A DNA stretch of 64,000 nucleotides from Rhizoclosmatium globosum (Eukaryota; Chytridiomycota; Chytridiomycetes; Chytridiales; Chytriomycetaceae), in NCBI GenBank assembly GCA_002104985.1, contig MCGO01000057.1, positions 186,001-250,000 on the forward strand. The letters are read 5' to 3'. The translations under genes were made by a program, and so were the position numbers. The notes beneath the pieces were generated by a model. It searched no databases and was not told the DNA's origin. It saw only the letters and a program-made list of their open reading frames with translations. Shown piece by piece: positions 49,864-64,000 of this stretch (its first letter is position 1; the number at the start of each line of letters is the position of its first letter).

Positions 49864-49901
49864 TTATTGGAAACTAAAGGAAAAAGAGAAAGAAAGAGAG
49901 G

Positions 49902-51266
49902 ATGGTGCAACCCCCACTGGTTCCCCCCTCCTCTTGGCTCCTTGGCAATGCAACCAGTCTCAAGGGCGATCCCGTTCCCTTTCTCAACGAATGCACTTCA
50001 AAGTACGGCCCCGTCTTCCGAATTAGAATCCTCGCTCGGGAATTCACCGTTGTTTCCCTGGACGATCCAGCCCTCCACTCAGCCATCTTTCGCAACAGCG
50101 CCCTCAGTCTCGATCAGGGTGGCATCAATACGCTTCGATTCGATGCTTTCTTGAACTACGGGAACCTGGTACACACGAAGGGTGTGAATGCAAGTGTTCT
50201 GCGATCAACAAAACTGGATTCAAAGCCACTGTGGCAGATTAATGATAAATCTCTGAGGGAATTGGTTAATAGCCTGCCTAATTACACCTCTGAAGGAGGT
50301 GCTGTGGTTACTGATCCCGAGTCGCTGATGCTGCACCTTGTCGCCAGCTCGTACGCTAAAGTTCAGCTTGGTGAACCCCTCGCCTCAAATCCAAAATTGA
50401 AATCAATCTTTTGTGCATTCTTTCTCCAAGTTGAACTTTGCGCTGTCCTCGTGACTCTACTTCCTCCATGGCTTGTTCCATTTGTATTCTGGTTTCTCTT
50501 TCCCCTCCGCCGCGCAGTAACCGATATGGAAGCAATCCTAAAACCTGAAATTAAACGCCGTCGTCAACACGAAAAGCAAGCCGACCAGTTTGACTTTCTC
50601 GACCTTCTCATGGAACAAGAAACAAACGACGAGTACCTCACTACAAACATCCTCCTCCTTCAAATAGCAGCAATGCGTAACACATCATTGATGCTCCAAA
50701 ACATCCTTTACGATATTGCAGAAAACCCATCCATTGCAAACGCGTTACGCCGTGAAATGAAAGAACACATTGATTTTTCACTCAATGAACCGTTAACACG
50801 GCAAACACTTACAAACCTCACACTCTTGGATTCATTTATCCGTGAATCACTCTTCCAGTCGGCGAAGCCAATAACTTCAGTGCGCACAGCAACTTCAGAC
50901 ACTGCCATCAATGGATTTGATATTCCTGCTGGCACAGATATACTCCTTTATGGCGCTAAAGTACATGGAAAAGCTTTTTGGGAGACTCCCATGGAAGAGT
51001 TTTACCCTGATCGATGGATTGGAAGTGGGAAACATGCGACAACAACGTCCTCTGAGTACATGCTATTTGGTGGTGGCAAGACAATATGTCCTGGTCGATT
51101 CCTCGCTGTTCTTGAGATGAAGACTTTTGTTTGTTGTTTGTTGAACAGGTATGATGTGCGACTGCACCATGGAGGAAAAGTAAAGAGGGAGTTTAGTATG
51201 AAACATGTCTTGCCAGCAATGGAGAAAGGGAAGCAAGTTCCGTTAGTGTTTGTGCCAAGAAAGTAA
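49902..51266 (+). CDS. Cytochrome P450-like protein with degenerate I- and K-helix motifs
   Basis: A single 454-codon ORF without introns, unusual in this intron-dense window. The heme-binding loop FGGGKTICPGRFLA is intact (Cys about residue 396), and the PERF-like region is EEFYPDRWIGSG. The K-helix ExxR reads ESLF, so the Arg is missing. The I-helix oxygen-activation motif AGxDTT reads AMRNTS, so the acid is an Asn. A hydrophobic stretch sits at about residues 183-203 (VLVTLLPPWLVPFVFWFLF), while the N-terminal membrane anchor typical of microsomal P450s is absent. It may be a P450 that uses an already oxygenated substrate, as in CYP74 or prostacyclin-synthase-type enzymes, or it may have no activity. 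The start is 38 bp from the divergent GatB start. Confidence 0.85.
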   Translation: MVQPPLVPPSSWLLGNATSLKGDPVPFLNECTSKYGPVFRIRILAREFTVVSLDDPALHSAIFRNSALSLDQGGINTLRFDAFLNYGNLVHTKGVNASVLRSTKLDSKPLWQINDKSLRELVNSLPNYTSEGGAVVTDPESLMLHLVASSYAKVQLGEPLASNPKLKSIFCAFFLQVELCAVLVTLLPPWLVPFVFWFLFPLRRAVTDMEAILKPEIKRRRQHEKQADQFDFLDLLMEQETNDEYLTTNILLLQIAAMRNTSLMLQNILYDIAENPSIANALRREMKEHIDFSLNEPLTRQTLTNLTLLDSFIRESLFQSAKPITSVRTATSDTAINGFDIPAGTDILLYGAKVHGKAFWETPMEEFYPDRWIGSGKHATTTSSEYMLFGGGKTICPGRFLAVLEMKTFVCCLLNRYDVRLHHGGKVKREFSMKHVLPAMEKGKQVPLVFVPRK

Positions 51267-51630
51267 TTCTTTTGATTTGATCAACAAATACCCATTTCTT
51301 GGGAGGCTTTTTCATAATAATAAAAGAGCATTTATTAGATAATAACATCTATTGAAAGAGTAATTCTGAAGTATAATACTCTTGGACATTTTTAAAAAAT
51401 AACCCCAAGAGTAATTCTGAACGCATAATACCTAACATCCATTCATCTTGGACGTTTTTCATTTGGCAATTGTATATGGAATAAATTATTGAATTGAAAG
51501 GTTGAGCAGTCTGCTGTTTCTTTGTTGTCTTAATTAATTTAGTAGTAAAAATTAACATATTAAAACAGAGCCTTTTTTTAAAGGGGGCTTAACGTAAAAA
51601 TGCACAACAAATAACAAAGATAAATAATAA
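51267..51630. other. AT-rich convergent intergenic region with an imperfect local duplication
   Basis: Between two 3' ends. Two imperfect direct copies of a ~40-bp unit beginning GAGTAATTCTGAA lie at about 51358 and 51409, each followed by CTTGGAC and a T run. No gene is seen. Confidence 0.5.
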
Positions 51631-54600
51631 TTAAATAACCACGATGACTCCACTTGTGCCACTGCTATTCCCACTCGCGCTACCACCTCCACTGCTGACT
51701 ACACCACTACCACTACTCTTATAGCTCTCTGTAATGAGAACCCGAATCTCATCCCATTCATCATCTGGCAAGAAAAACTCATCTTCATCCCTCAATAAGT
51801 TCTTGTCCCGCAGCCCATACTGCAACATACCCTTGATGAAACTAGTGCCAAATATGTTCAGTTATTATTTAATAACGGTAAAAGACGAGCGACTCACCAA
51901 TATGCTTCACCCGGGTACGCTGGGTCATCACACATTTTCAATAACTTTCGCAACTGTATCATTGCGAAATCAACAACCCGAACAGCAATGTCGCGTTCAA
52001 GGACAGGTACAAGGTTGATACGAACACCCGCTGCATTCGGGTGTCGTCGTCGTTGATACAATGAGTACACGTTCGCTGCAGAGGGATTGTTATGTATCGG
52101 GCGTGTGGCATGCAACGCCGCTAAAAATGATGCATTGACAACATTGTCAGGTAACAAGGCAAGTGTTGCCTGAGATGGAATCGGGAGTCCCAGCCGTTGT
52201 TGAACAAGCACCCTTCGGTAACATCGCGCAGCCATTGGCCATTCATCCCACTCCCCTATCGCGAAGAAATCAAAACACGAGGTAAATTTTCCAAAAATAA
52301 AAGGCTCTTACCCGGTGGCATATCTGCGATGGCAGCTGCGGCCAAAAGAACCTGATCCCCGACAATTGCTCCAGCATCCAACAACTCCATCACCCGTTCC
52401 TTCTCTCCATTCTTTAAATCTTCTACAAGTAAATCCCCCAATCGCGTCACAAAATACAACGCGCAAGCGTCTCCAACCGCCGCCTCAAACAACACACATC
52501 TACTGCCCTGACTGAACTTGGCATCGATAGCTCGAGAAAGTGCCTTGACAACAGGCGCGCTTCCAATTCTGAAGCCAAGCATATTGTCGCGACACGGGTC
52601 AAATACAGTGGGTCCATAAAACTCAATCACAGCACCTACACTTTGAGGACCCAGCTTCACAATTCCTTCCCACCGGCGTTCTGTTACAACAACACCTCGT
52701 CGAAGTGCCCAGCTCCATACCGTTCGTCCAGCACTGTCAAGTGCAGCAGGAGATGGCATAGGTCCTCCAATAATACTTGGATCCCCCGGTTTTCGGACAC
52801 AGGACGCAAGGGACGCATCTTCCTCCCATCCAGCGAGATCAGCTCCACAGTAATCCGCAAGGTATGATAAAAGCGGTAACGATATGCGGTCAAGGGCAGC
52901 GGTGACATGACAAGGACGCACCTCGATGTACTCACTGTACTTGCTCATCAAAAGCGCCACCATCCGTACACTTCCAAAAACGACAAAAGCATCAAAAGCG
53001 CGCTGAAGAAAATGGACAGGAAGGCCCCACAAGTCCAAGTCAATAGCTCGCTTTCGACCTCGAAACACAGTCTCGTTTAAAGTGCCGACAAGGTATTCAA
53101 GTCCCTGCATTTCTTCATCATCCTCCTCCACATCTGCACCCAAGACTTCTCCCAGAATACCAGCTGATAATAACACGTCACAACTTCTGCTCACAGGCAT
53201 GTCGTGCCTCTTCTTGCCCTCAACGACTCCCTCCATATCACACACACCTCCTCCGCGACGTTTCCCATAAAATGAGAATCCACTACCAGCGACGCATCCA
53301 CGTCTTTCATCCTCAATTATCTCCCAACACACTTTCATAGCATGCACGATTGTTTCAACAATTTCTTCACCAAGTTCAAGTTGTTCAGGAACACCTCCGG
53401 GAGTCTGCATCAAGAACACAGTAACGACTTCGTCTTCTTCTTGAACAACTTTTTCAAGTACATAAAAGCGAGATGCAGAGCACCGAGGCCAAAGTAAACC
53501 TGTGTGGGGGGTGCAGAGATGGAATGGGTCGCCATTATCCCAGGCACGAGAAAATGCGTCAGCGATTACTCGCGGATCGAGGAGGAGGGCTTTTTGGGTG
53601 AGCAAGTAGCGAAGGGTGGATATATCGCCAGTGTCTGCAGCATCAAGAAGTAGACGACGATCGTCAACAGGAAAGACAGGACGAGTTTGAGCGAGCAATG
53701 GGTTAGGGCGTAAAGCAGTGGGTTCTTGGAGCTCTTGGGATGGTTGTTGAATTTGGACAGGGTTATTGTGTGGATCCAAGGTTTGCACCAACTATCACAA
53801 TATATCAGCAATTATGTGGAATCAAAGACGTGGAAAGCTTGGTACAATTGCTAACCTGGGAATTGTCTTCATCCGTTTCCAAGATAGGATCCATGGTACC
53901 AGGATTCGCCGAATTGTTGATGTTTGTGGTGGTATTAGTTGCAACCAAAAATTCATTTGGTGCCGCAGTGATTTGTATTATAGGCTGTGGTGTATGAAGC
54001 TGAAAATGGGGAATATGTTCGTCCTGCTGTGGCGGTGGAGGTTGTTGAGGTTGCTCTGGTTGCATGGGTGGATTTTGCGGTAGTTGTTGAATTTGAGCTG
54101 GTTGTGGAAGTGTGATTGTTGAAGGTTTTTGAAAGGGGACTGTGGCGCGGATTTCTTCCCTGTCAAAACTGTTCAGCCAAGCAAACAAACAGAAAAGTGA
54201 AACCAACCCAAATATTTCAAGGCCCCAGCTTGAAACAATATCGGTGCATTTGTTGAATAGAGAAAAGGCGCGTCTATCTGTTGGGAGTATTAAATAAAGG
54301 AGGTTTTGAGTCAACAACGGAATACTTGCACATGCGCTGTAATTCGTAGCGTGAAACGAAAGGATCGATACGGAGAAGCATATGAGCAACATCAGGTTTA
54401 CGAGCAATGAGTTTTACGCGAAGGGGATGTTTGAGCGCAGCCAAAAGGGGATGGACGGGGGCGGGGGGTCGCAGAGGAGGGCAGATTGATACAGGGACAA
54501 AATGGTTGTGAACCGCAAGCCATGCAGCAAGAAGAAAGGCATCACGATGCAGTGCCGTGTAAAGAGCTGTAGAAGCGGAAGCAAGACGCGTTGGATTTGA

Positions 54601-55224
54601 GAGCAAGAGAAAGATTCTTGCCAACAGTTCGTGAGGAAGACGAGAAATATTATTTGCAGCTGAAGCCGTGGAAGTTGAATTTGAATTTGAAGTTGAATTT
54701 GAAGTTAAAGTTTGGTGACAAGTTGAGGTATTTCTGATTTGGCTTCGGACAACTTGGACAAGTGAGTCCGGCGACACAGCACCGCCACCACCAATCTGAA
54801 GTGCTTCTTCGGCCGTGCATCCAGGCACCGAAACACACTCATCGACACTGTCCGTCGACACTGAGATTCCTGAGTCAGCGCGTTGGAGTGGAAACACGGT
54901 CTTGTCACTGCCTGCCACTCCTACTAGGCCTCCTCCTCCTACTCCTCCTACGACTACTCCTACTGCCACTGCTACTACTGACACGGATTCTTCAGAGAAA
55001 GCAAGAGACCCGTCAGCGACAGTCAGAGCACTGCTTGCATTGGTGGTTGTATTCAATTGATGCATCTGGTTCAGAAGTGCACTGGACACTGAAAGCGAGC
55101 CGGCCGCGTCGTGCGACATTCCCTGTTGGTGCGACAAGTCTCCGGCGCCGTGCTGTGAGGCAGTGCGCGTGCGTGGACGGCGTGCGGGCGATAAAGGGTG
55201 GTGGTGGTGTTGGTGGTGGTGCAT
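51631..55224 (-). CDS. F-box protein with ankyrin-like helical C-terminal region
   Basis: Model: exons 55224-54326, 54273-54208, 54168-53856, 53791-52312, 52255-51898 and 51841-51631, 1108 aa, in frame throughout. The N terminus is His-, Ser- and Gly-rich. An F-box lies at about residues 193-240 (ISRLPHELLARIFLLLSNPT), which would bind Skp1 in an SCF ubiquitin ligase. After a Gln/Pro-rich linker, the region from about 430 on has helical pairs like degenerate ankyrin repeats (LLLDAADTGDISTLRYLLTQ, VFGSVRMVALLMSKYSEYI, EAAVGDACALYFVTRLGDLL, LLDAGAIVGD), possibly substrate binding. The C terminus is acidic, then Ser/Gly-rich, ending VIVVI. The small exon 54273-54208 and its acceptor were chosen to satisfy phase, and are the least certain part. 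It could be two genes. Confidence 0.7.
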
Positions 55225-55478
55225 TCCCGTTCCTCCTTCAAAAAGAAAGCAAGCTTGTCAAAATGGTTTTTTTGTTTGCCATTCCCCCCGCTTGGGTGTT
55301 TGCTCAAAGACCCGCCAGGGGGTTGCTTCCCTCCTTCTCTCTCCACTGTTTGACACATTCAATGTTGGAAGAATACTTTTACTATATAATAAACAAATAG
55401 AAACATCAATCAATCATCAATACCGTGCACCATTCAAATCCATCTATCATTCCATCTTTTATCCAGTCATTCCTTCAT

Positions 55479-59011
<3,533 letters not shown>

Positions 59012-59179
59012 GAAGATTGGAAAACAAAAAACATTCCATTTAGTAATATGAATTAATTAACTTAATTATTTTAATTATTAGTTATCTGGAACTTCAGCGG
59101 GTTGGTTTGTTTTCTTCCTCTGTGCCAACCATTCTACAATCTACATCTAATAATATAATTGATTTTAGATTAACTTTAA

Positions 59180-59904
59180 TTATTCCTTCTTTTTCAGCAT
59201 AGATTCGAGGGAATCCAACAGAGTAGGTTTGTTTTCCTTCTTTTCTCTCCGTGTCCAACCCATACCAATACAGTCCGCAAAATCCGTAATCACTTCATTG
59301 CAGGATTCCAATTTTCCCGTATTTGGATCGACATCTTTTGGTTCTACAGTGGGAGTCAGAGGTCACTGATTGAGAGAATAGAGACAATGCGGTCAAAAAA
59401 GGGGATGGAGACATACTAAATACGCCGCCAATGCATTCTTCCTGACGAGCGATTTGTTTTCTGCAAGTTTGACTGAATGGAATTTGTAAGTTTGAGAGTG
59501 GGTTGATAAAGAGGGAGCAAAGAGGCTTAAGACAGGTAACGCACCGAAAGTCTGATACTAAACGCACATTCTGTTGGGTGCAAGTATCAAGGAGTTGTTC
59601 AATGTGGAGACAGGCGGCCTTTGTGTTTTTGTTGTTTGCCAATCGACAGTTTCTGAATGGATTGGATTGGATTGGATTGAATTGGATTGGATGAAGGAGG
59701 ATTATAAATATAGACATCAGTTAGCTAGACCAGTGGGATACGCAAAGACACTAACTTAAGTTCCTGGCTTTCTTCACCACAAAACTTCTTAACTTGATCA
59801 ACAAAGACCCTGTGTTGAAGGCTCTTTCCAAGTTGGTCAATTGTGTGGGCCATTGCTGCCTGGGCCGCTGACGCCTTATCTCTTCTTGCCTGTTCAGGAT
59901 CCAT
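59180..59904 (-). CDS. Four-CX9C (double CHCH) protein, likely mitochondrial intermembrane space
   Basis: Four exons (59904-59756, 59652-59545, 59472-59417, 59343-59180) give 158 aa. Two twin-CX9C units are visible: FCGEESQELKNC with CLHIEQLLDTC (spacing 9, 11, 9), then CRKQIARQEEC with CNEVITDFADC (9, 18, 9). Each first CX9C is interrupted or closely followed by an intron, and the spacing becomes exact only after splicing, which supports the model. Such proteins are oxidised by Mia40 in the intermembrane space. The double arrangement recalls complex I subunit NDUFA8, but no diagnostic motif was recognised. The basic tail (WTRREKKENKPTLLDSLESM) is Lys-rich. Intron 1 contains a (GGATT)n microsatellite (59655-59692). 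Confidence 0.8.
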
Positions 59905-60058
59905 TTGTTTTCTTTTCTTTTGTTTTGTTTTGTTTTGTTTGGAGTGATTAATGGGATGAGGGAGGAAGAAAGGAAGAAAGAGAAATCCCAAATCCAAATC
60001 TGGTTGATCACTACTTCCAACCAACAACAACATCCAGTAATCCAGTACAAAGATCCAA
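59905..60058. promoter_or_regulatory. Divergent promoter between the CX9C gene and the SH3 gene
   Basis: 154 bp between outward-facing start codons, with a TTTTG/T-rich tract near 59909-59940. No defined factor site is claimed. Confidence 0.4.
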
Positions 60059-61589
60059 ATGGCAGCACTCTTCCGATCCAAGTCAATTGGAGATCTGCTC
60101 AAGCGAAAGGACTCTGATGCGAATGCGAACCCAAACAGCGATGCCCTATCAATTGCAACTGGCACTGGCACTGTTACTCAAGGTGGCAGTGGCAGTGGCA
60201 GTGGCAGTGGAACCCTAATTTCGAGGGTTGCAACACTTGCCCGGGTGCCAACGCTCGGCCGCAGCAACCGAGAACGGGACGAGGAGCCTGTGATCCTGTC
60301 TGATTCGGGTGTTCCAATCACTGCCCCTTCCACCCTGGCCCATTTGCAGAACTCATCGGCAACAGCTTCGCTTGATCGCTCCTTCTTTAACAAACAGAAG
60401 GAGAACAAGGAGGTGCGTGCATTGTTTATCGTTATTAATTGATCTTGCTCAATTCGAATTCATAATTAATTAGGTGGCCCCAAACCCTGTCAAACTGAAT
60501 GCTTCAAAGGCCGCTCAACCAACTACTCTCAAGTGGTGGCAAGCTCCAGGTGTCACTAAAGAGACACAGGTTAGTGTCTACAATGCCCCCTTTGATGATG
60601 ACCAATCTGCCCTCCTGAAACAAACCACACCCCAATGTTTCATCCTACTCAAATCAACTACTCATGACTAACAAAATACGTCTAAGGCCGCCCTCGAAAA
60701 TGCTGCTGCCGCTGCCGCCGACCCAGACTCAGGCCCAAACAACTACGAATCCCTCCCTCGAAAAGCCACTACCCTCGGCCGCTCAAACACATTAAACACC
60801 CTCAACGCCCCCTCAACCCCCACAACTGCTGCCGGCGCCGTCCTCGCCCCCTTCGCCACTTCCGGTCTCAAATTCGATCAATTCCAGGAAGTCGCTATCA
60901 TCAAAAACAATTTGATCGCCATCGACGCGAAAGCCCCCAAATTCGGTCAAGTCCCGAAACTCCTCGACAAATGTGGTGCTGGTGCGTACATACTTTTCCA
61001 ATTCGTTTTTCATATTTGGGAGGGGGGAATGATCAACTCATGCACTCTCTCGCATAAACAAAAAAAAACAGGCGCCACTGTCACGGTCATCCACAACTTC
61101 ACGTCAACAACCTCTTCAGACCTGTCAATTTCAATCGACGATATCGTGCGCATCCTTCGTGTCGATATGGGTGGTTGGGTTCACGTCAAACTCCTCAAAC
61201 AAGGCTCCTCGCCTAACCCGAACCATCCCGGGAAAGTACACAGGTCTGCTGGTACGGGCAGTCAAGTGGGGATGGAAGGACTTGTTCCTCTTGGGTGTTT
61301 GGATTCAATGAAGACGCGGCGGATTGATGGCGGTGGTGGTGGTGGTCCTGGTCCTGTTGGAAATGGTGGTGCTGGTATGGGAATGAATGGGATGGGTGGT
61401 ATGGGTGGTATGGGTGGTATGGGTGGGAGACAAGAGATGATGGCGAATGTCAGACCAGATGGTCGTGCGGCTAGAGGTCCTTATGGTGGTCCTCCAGGCC
61501 AACAACAACAGCAACTGCAACAACTGCAACAACAGGAGCAGTATGCGGCTAGAGGTCCTAGAGGCCCTAGATCTTTGAGTGCTGCTTGA
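60059..61589 (+). CDS. SH3-domain protein with Gly/Met- and Gln-rich tail
   Basis: Four exons (60059-60412, 60474-60569, 60687-60981, 61072-61589) give 420 aa. The first ~200 residues are Ser/Thr/Ala-rich and probably disordered. A conserved-looking block (FDQFQEVAIIKNNLIAIDAK) precedes an SH3 domain at about 248-325: ATVTVIHNFTSTTSSDLSIS, ILRVDMGGWVHVKLL, GMEGLVPLGCLDSM, with a ~20-residue insert before the GLVPLGCL strand. The tail has GMGGMGGMGG repeats, QQQ runs and RGPRGPR. SH3 proteins of this shape usually act as adaptors in actin, endocytic or signalling complexes; the specific family is not recognised. The RhoGAP and kinase genes nearby are not obviously linked to it. Confidence 0.85.
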
Positions 61590-62237
61590 TGTTGATGCAT
61601 CAATGCGACGTTCGTTGTTGGAGTGATTATTGGGAAATAGAAAAATAGTATGACTTACTCTGTTTACCATCAACGTTTATATCCCAGTTCGTTGTTACAA
61701 AAATTATCTCCTATCTGCTTAGTCCACATTAGCGGCAAAACTTGAAATGGTGGACAAAGAAGGCCTAATCTATGTGGGGCAGTAAGAATGGCATAGAACT
61801 GTTGAAGCTCTTATGAAAGACTGCTTCTTTTCACCGCACTGTATTGGATAGCCTAACCCTTGTGTGCACCTTGTCACAACCTACATGAAAAAGTTGACAA
61901 ATCTTCGTACATGTTAATCCATCTTCATAAGGAAATCAAAAGACTCGAAATATACTCGCTAAAAGGCAACAATGCTTGCTCTCCATATTACGTGGAAAGA
62001 ATCGAATTATCCCGTCTTGTGGAATAGTATTATGTTTTCGATATATAGTACATTGAATGACAAATACTCATATGCAACTGAAATGGTGAAGGTTACTTCC
62101 ATTCACCTCATTTTTTCATAAAAGGTGACAGCAAAACCTCAATATTCGCTTTCAACTCAGCAATAACAAAAAAAGAAGAAACTGAAATTAACTGAATATA
62201 GACTAAAGCAGCTTTGGAGTTTTAAAGAAGTAACAAA
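61590..62237. other. Convergent intergenic region, no gene seen
   Basis: 648 bp of AT-rich sequence between the 3' ends of the SH3 and CID genes. Short ORFs only, no RNA gene or repeat recognised; it should contain both 3' UTRs. Confidence 0.5.
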
Positions 62238-63732
62238 TCAATAACCTCCACCAAACCCAAACAATCCTCCAACACCACCTCCAGCACCACCACCCGTCAA
62301 TCCATTCAACAAATTCAACACTTCTTCACTCGCAGGGTCGTTATTCTGGATCGCATTCTGGGCAGCAAGCAACAATTCAGCCGGGATAATCAAGTGCGAG
62401 TCCGCTCCCATCTGACTCGTAGACGCCGACGCTGTCAAAGAGCCAGGGATAGGAGGAGGAGGTGGTGGAGGCGGCAGAGTGGACATGAAGTCCATAGCAG
62501 AGCTAGTATCCATCGCCGATGATGACGTTGATTTCGATTGCGGAGGAGGACTGATGGGGGACATGATTGGAGTGTGGGAGTCAAAGTCTCGGTCAGAGGA
62601 AGGTCCTCCTGCTGCGGGTGGGGCGTGTGCTTTGAACGCGTTCGAAGAGGCTTGGGAAGGACTGGGTTGTGTTTGGGAGGGGAATGTACTGCTGGTGGGA
62701 GATGTTGTGAGAGAAGGTGGGGGTTGGAAGTCTTTTCCGAGAGCAATGGTGAGTGGGTTTGTTGTGAATTCCTATCATGTTAAAGGTTAGAATGGTTGTC
62801 AAAATGCTTCGCTCAGATGCATCCACTCGCTAGTTTCACTTAGAGAAATATATTGAAGAGCTTACCTGAATGGCATCTACAATTTTGGCACAAGCTTGCT
62901 CCTCAACGTGAATCCATTTTTTCAAATCGTCAATGAGTTTTTTGCGCTCGTTCAGTTCAGAAGAAAAAGCATTTGTCAACGCCGAGACCTGAGAGGCGAC
63001 TGTGACTGGGTCAATGGAAGGTTCAGAGGTTGAGATTGTGCGTTCAAGGTGCAGGCGGGAGGAATGAATGTGTTTGATGGACTCGGTGTGGTGCAAAATA
63101 GTTTTCATGGTATCTTGATGGTGCGCGTGTGATTGAGAGGAAGGAGTATTGGAGGGTTGAGCTGATGAAGGAGGTTTTGACGCCGACTTTTCAGAAGAAT
63201 TCCGCTCCAGAGCATTCTTGAGGTCAGCAACAAACTCCTTTGCATAAACGCCACGTTCTTCCCAAATAGCGAGAAGTCTGCGGACTTTTGCCACGAGTTC
63301 CGATGGCGCGTGTGCAGCAAACTGTTTCAGATTCGCGGGAAGAACCTTTGCGAATTCACGCACAAAATCATCTGCTTTTTTGCGAGAGACTTGGAGAACA
63401 TCGTTTGCCAAATGCAGAAAAGCCAGTTTTCTGTTTGTTGACGCTGCGTGAAAAAAACGTGGTTTCAGTTTTGTTGTTTTTGGTGAAGGAAGGAAGGTGG
63501 TTGACAGGCTACTGCACCTTTGCCAAATTCAGTCGCCCAAACATGAACAGCTTCGCGAGCATTCTTTCGGTGGAATATGAGCCCTATTTGACAGTGAAAG
63601 GGAGGGTATTAGCATCCATCGAGTAGTCCCTCACACCACCAACAACTACGCACAGTGTGAAAGCAGATTGATTGAATCCTGCGTATCAGCCAGCTTCTGC
63701 AGCTTGCCCTGGAGGCTTTCGTCCGTGTACAT
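62238..63732 (-). CDS. CID-domain RNA polymerase II CTD-binding protein (RPRD1/Rtt103-like)
   Basis: Four exons (63732-63654, 63583-63518, 63443-62866, 62771-62238) give 418 aa. Residues 1-135 form a CID: LQKLADTQDSINLLSHWLIF, RKNAREAVHVWATEF, FLHLANDVLQVSRKKADDFV and VRRLLAIWEERGVYAKEFV. The family binds phosphorylated RNA polymerase II CTD during termination. The intron 1 donor was placed inside TGT so that the junction forms the conserved Trp of SHWLI. A helical coiled-coil segment follows (about 165-245), as in RPRD proteins, then a Pro/Ser-rich tail with eight prolines in PPPPPPPPIP, ending GGLFGFGGGY. The gene is complete within the window; beyond 63733 nothing convincing is seen up to the edge. 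Confidence 0.92.
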
Positions 63733-64000
63733 TCAGTGCTTCAGTTCAGTCGCAGGTTATCAAGTGCGGATGGATTGGATGATGCCTGGGTGTCTAATCC
63801 ACAAGTGGCTAAAGTGATGCGGTGGTTGCGTAGCGTTTCCTACGTTCTTCTGCTTTCTACTTGTCTGATGGATGCTTTCTGTCCCTTGCGATTCTGGTGA
63901 GTACGAGCAAGGTGGAAGGCGGCGAGAAACTTTTTCAAACAACAAAAGCAAGAAGAAATGGAATCAGAAGAAACAGTTATTTTATCTCAGAAGAAAAGGA
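63733..64000. other. Right-edge flank, no gene seen
   Basis: Upstream of the CID gene start. One short antisense ORF without protein-like features; presumably promoter and part of the neighbouring locus. Confidence 0.4.

Overview
This is a window of nuclear DNA from a compact, intron-rich fungal genome. Genes carry many short GT-AG introns, mostly 41-100 bp. Neighbours are often head to head with 40-160 bp between start codons, and low-complexity Ser/Gln/Asn tracts are frequent. Fungal-type proteins (Dna2, large NAD-dependent glutamate dehydrogenase, Tfb2, Rpn1, an ABCC transporter, a Kin4-like kinase) occur beside CFAP20, a conserved flagellar protein. That combination points to a zoosporic (flagellated) fungus, most likely a chytrid. 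Species was not determined.

Layout. 1-9.4 kb: partial WD40-like protein (-), tRNA adenosine deaminase Tad2/ADAT2 (-) head to head with eRF1 methyltransferase MTQ2 (+), then Dna2 nuclease-helicase (+, 13 exons). 9.4-16.5 kb: an unrecognised 734-aa protein (-) divergent from a dsRBD plus OAS-like nucleotidyltransferase-fold protein (+), then CFAP20 (+). 17-24.6 kb: NAD-glutamate dehydrogenase and an ABCC transporter (+). 24.7-31.3 kb: a CBS-PB1-T1/BTB fusion (-) divergent from proteasome subunit Rpn1 (+). 31.3-40.6 kb: a repeat-rich segment with two inverted copies of a ~1.05 kb repeat, a TA-flanked MITE and two degraded or truncated genes, enclosing Tfb2 (-) and a cytosolic phospholipase A2 (+). 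40.6-49.9 kb: a 2191-aa PH/RhoGAP protein and mitochondrial-type GatB (-), divergent from an intronless aberrant P450 (+). 51.6-59.9 kb: F-box protein, Kin4-like kinase with an apparent 1-nt frameshift, and a four-CX9C protein (all -). 60-64 kb: SH3 protein (+) and an RPRD/Rtt103-like CID protein (-).

Most genes are housekeeping. The most unusual locus is 11.97-15.34 kb. It encodes an RNA-binding protein with tandem dsRBDs joined to a 2'-5'-oligoadenylate-synthetase-like fold whose catalytic acidic residues appear lost. Exon models were built by hand from frame, splice sites and family similarity. Complete models close in frame except the kinase (one base short) and the disrupted ORF at 31.4-32.2 kb.
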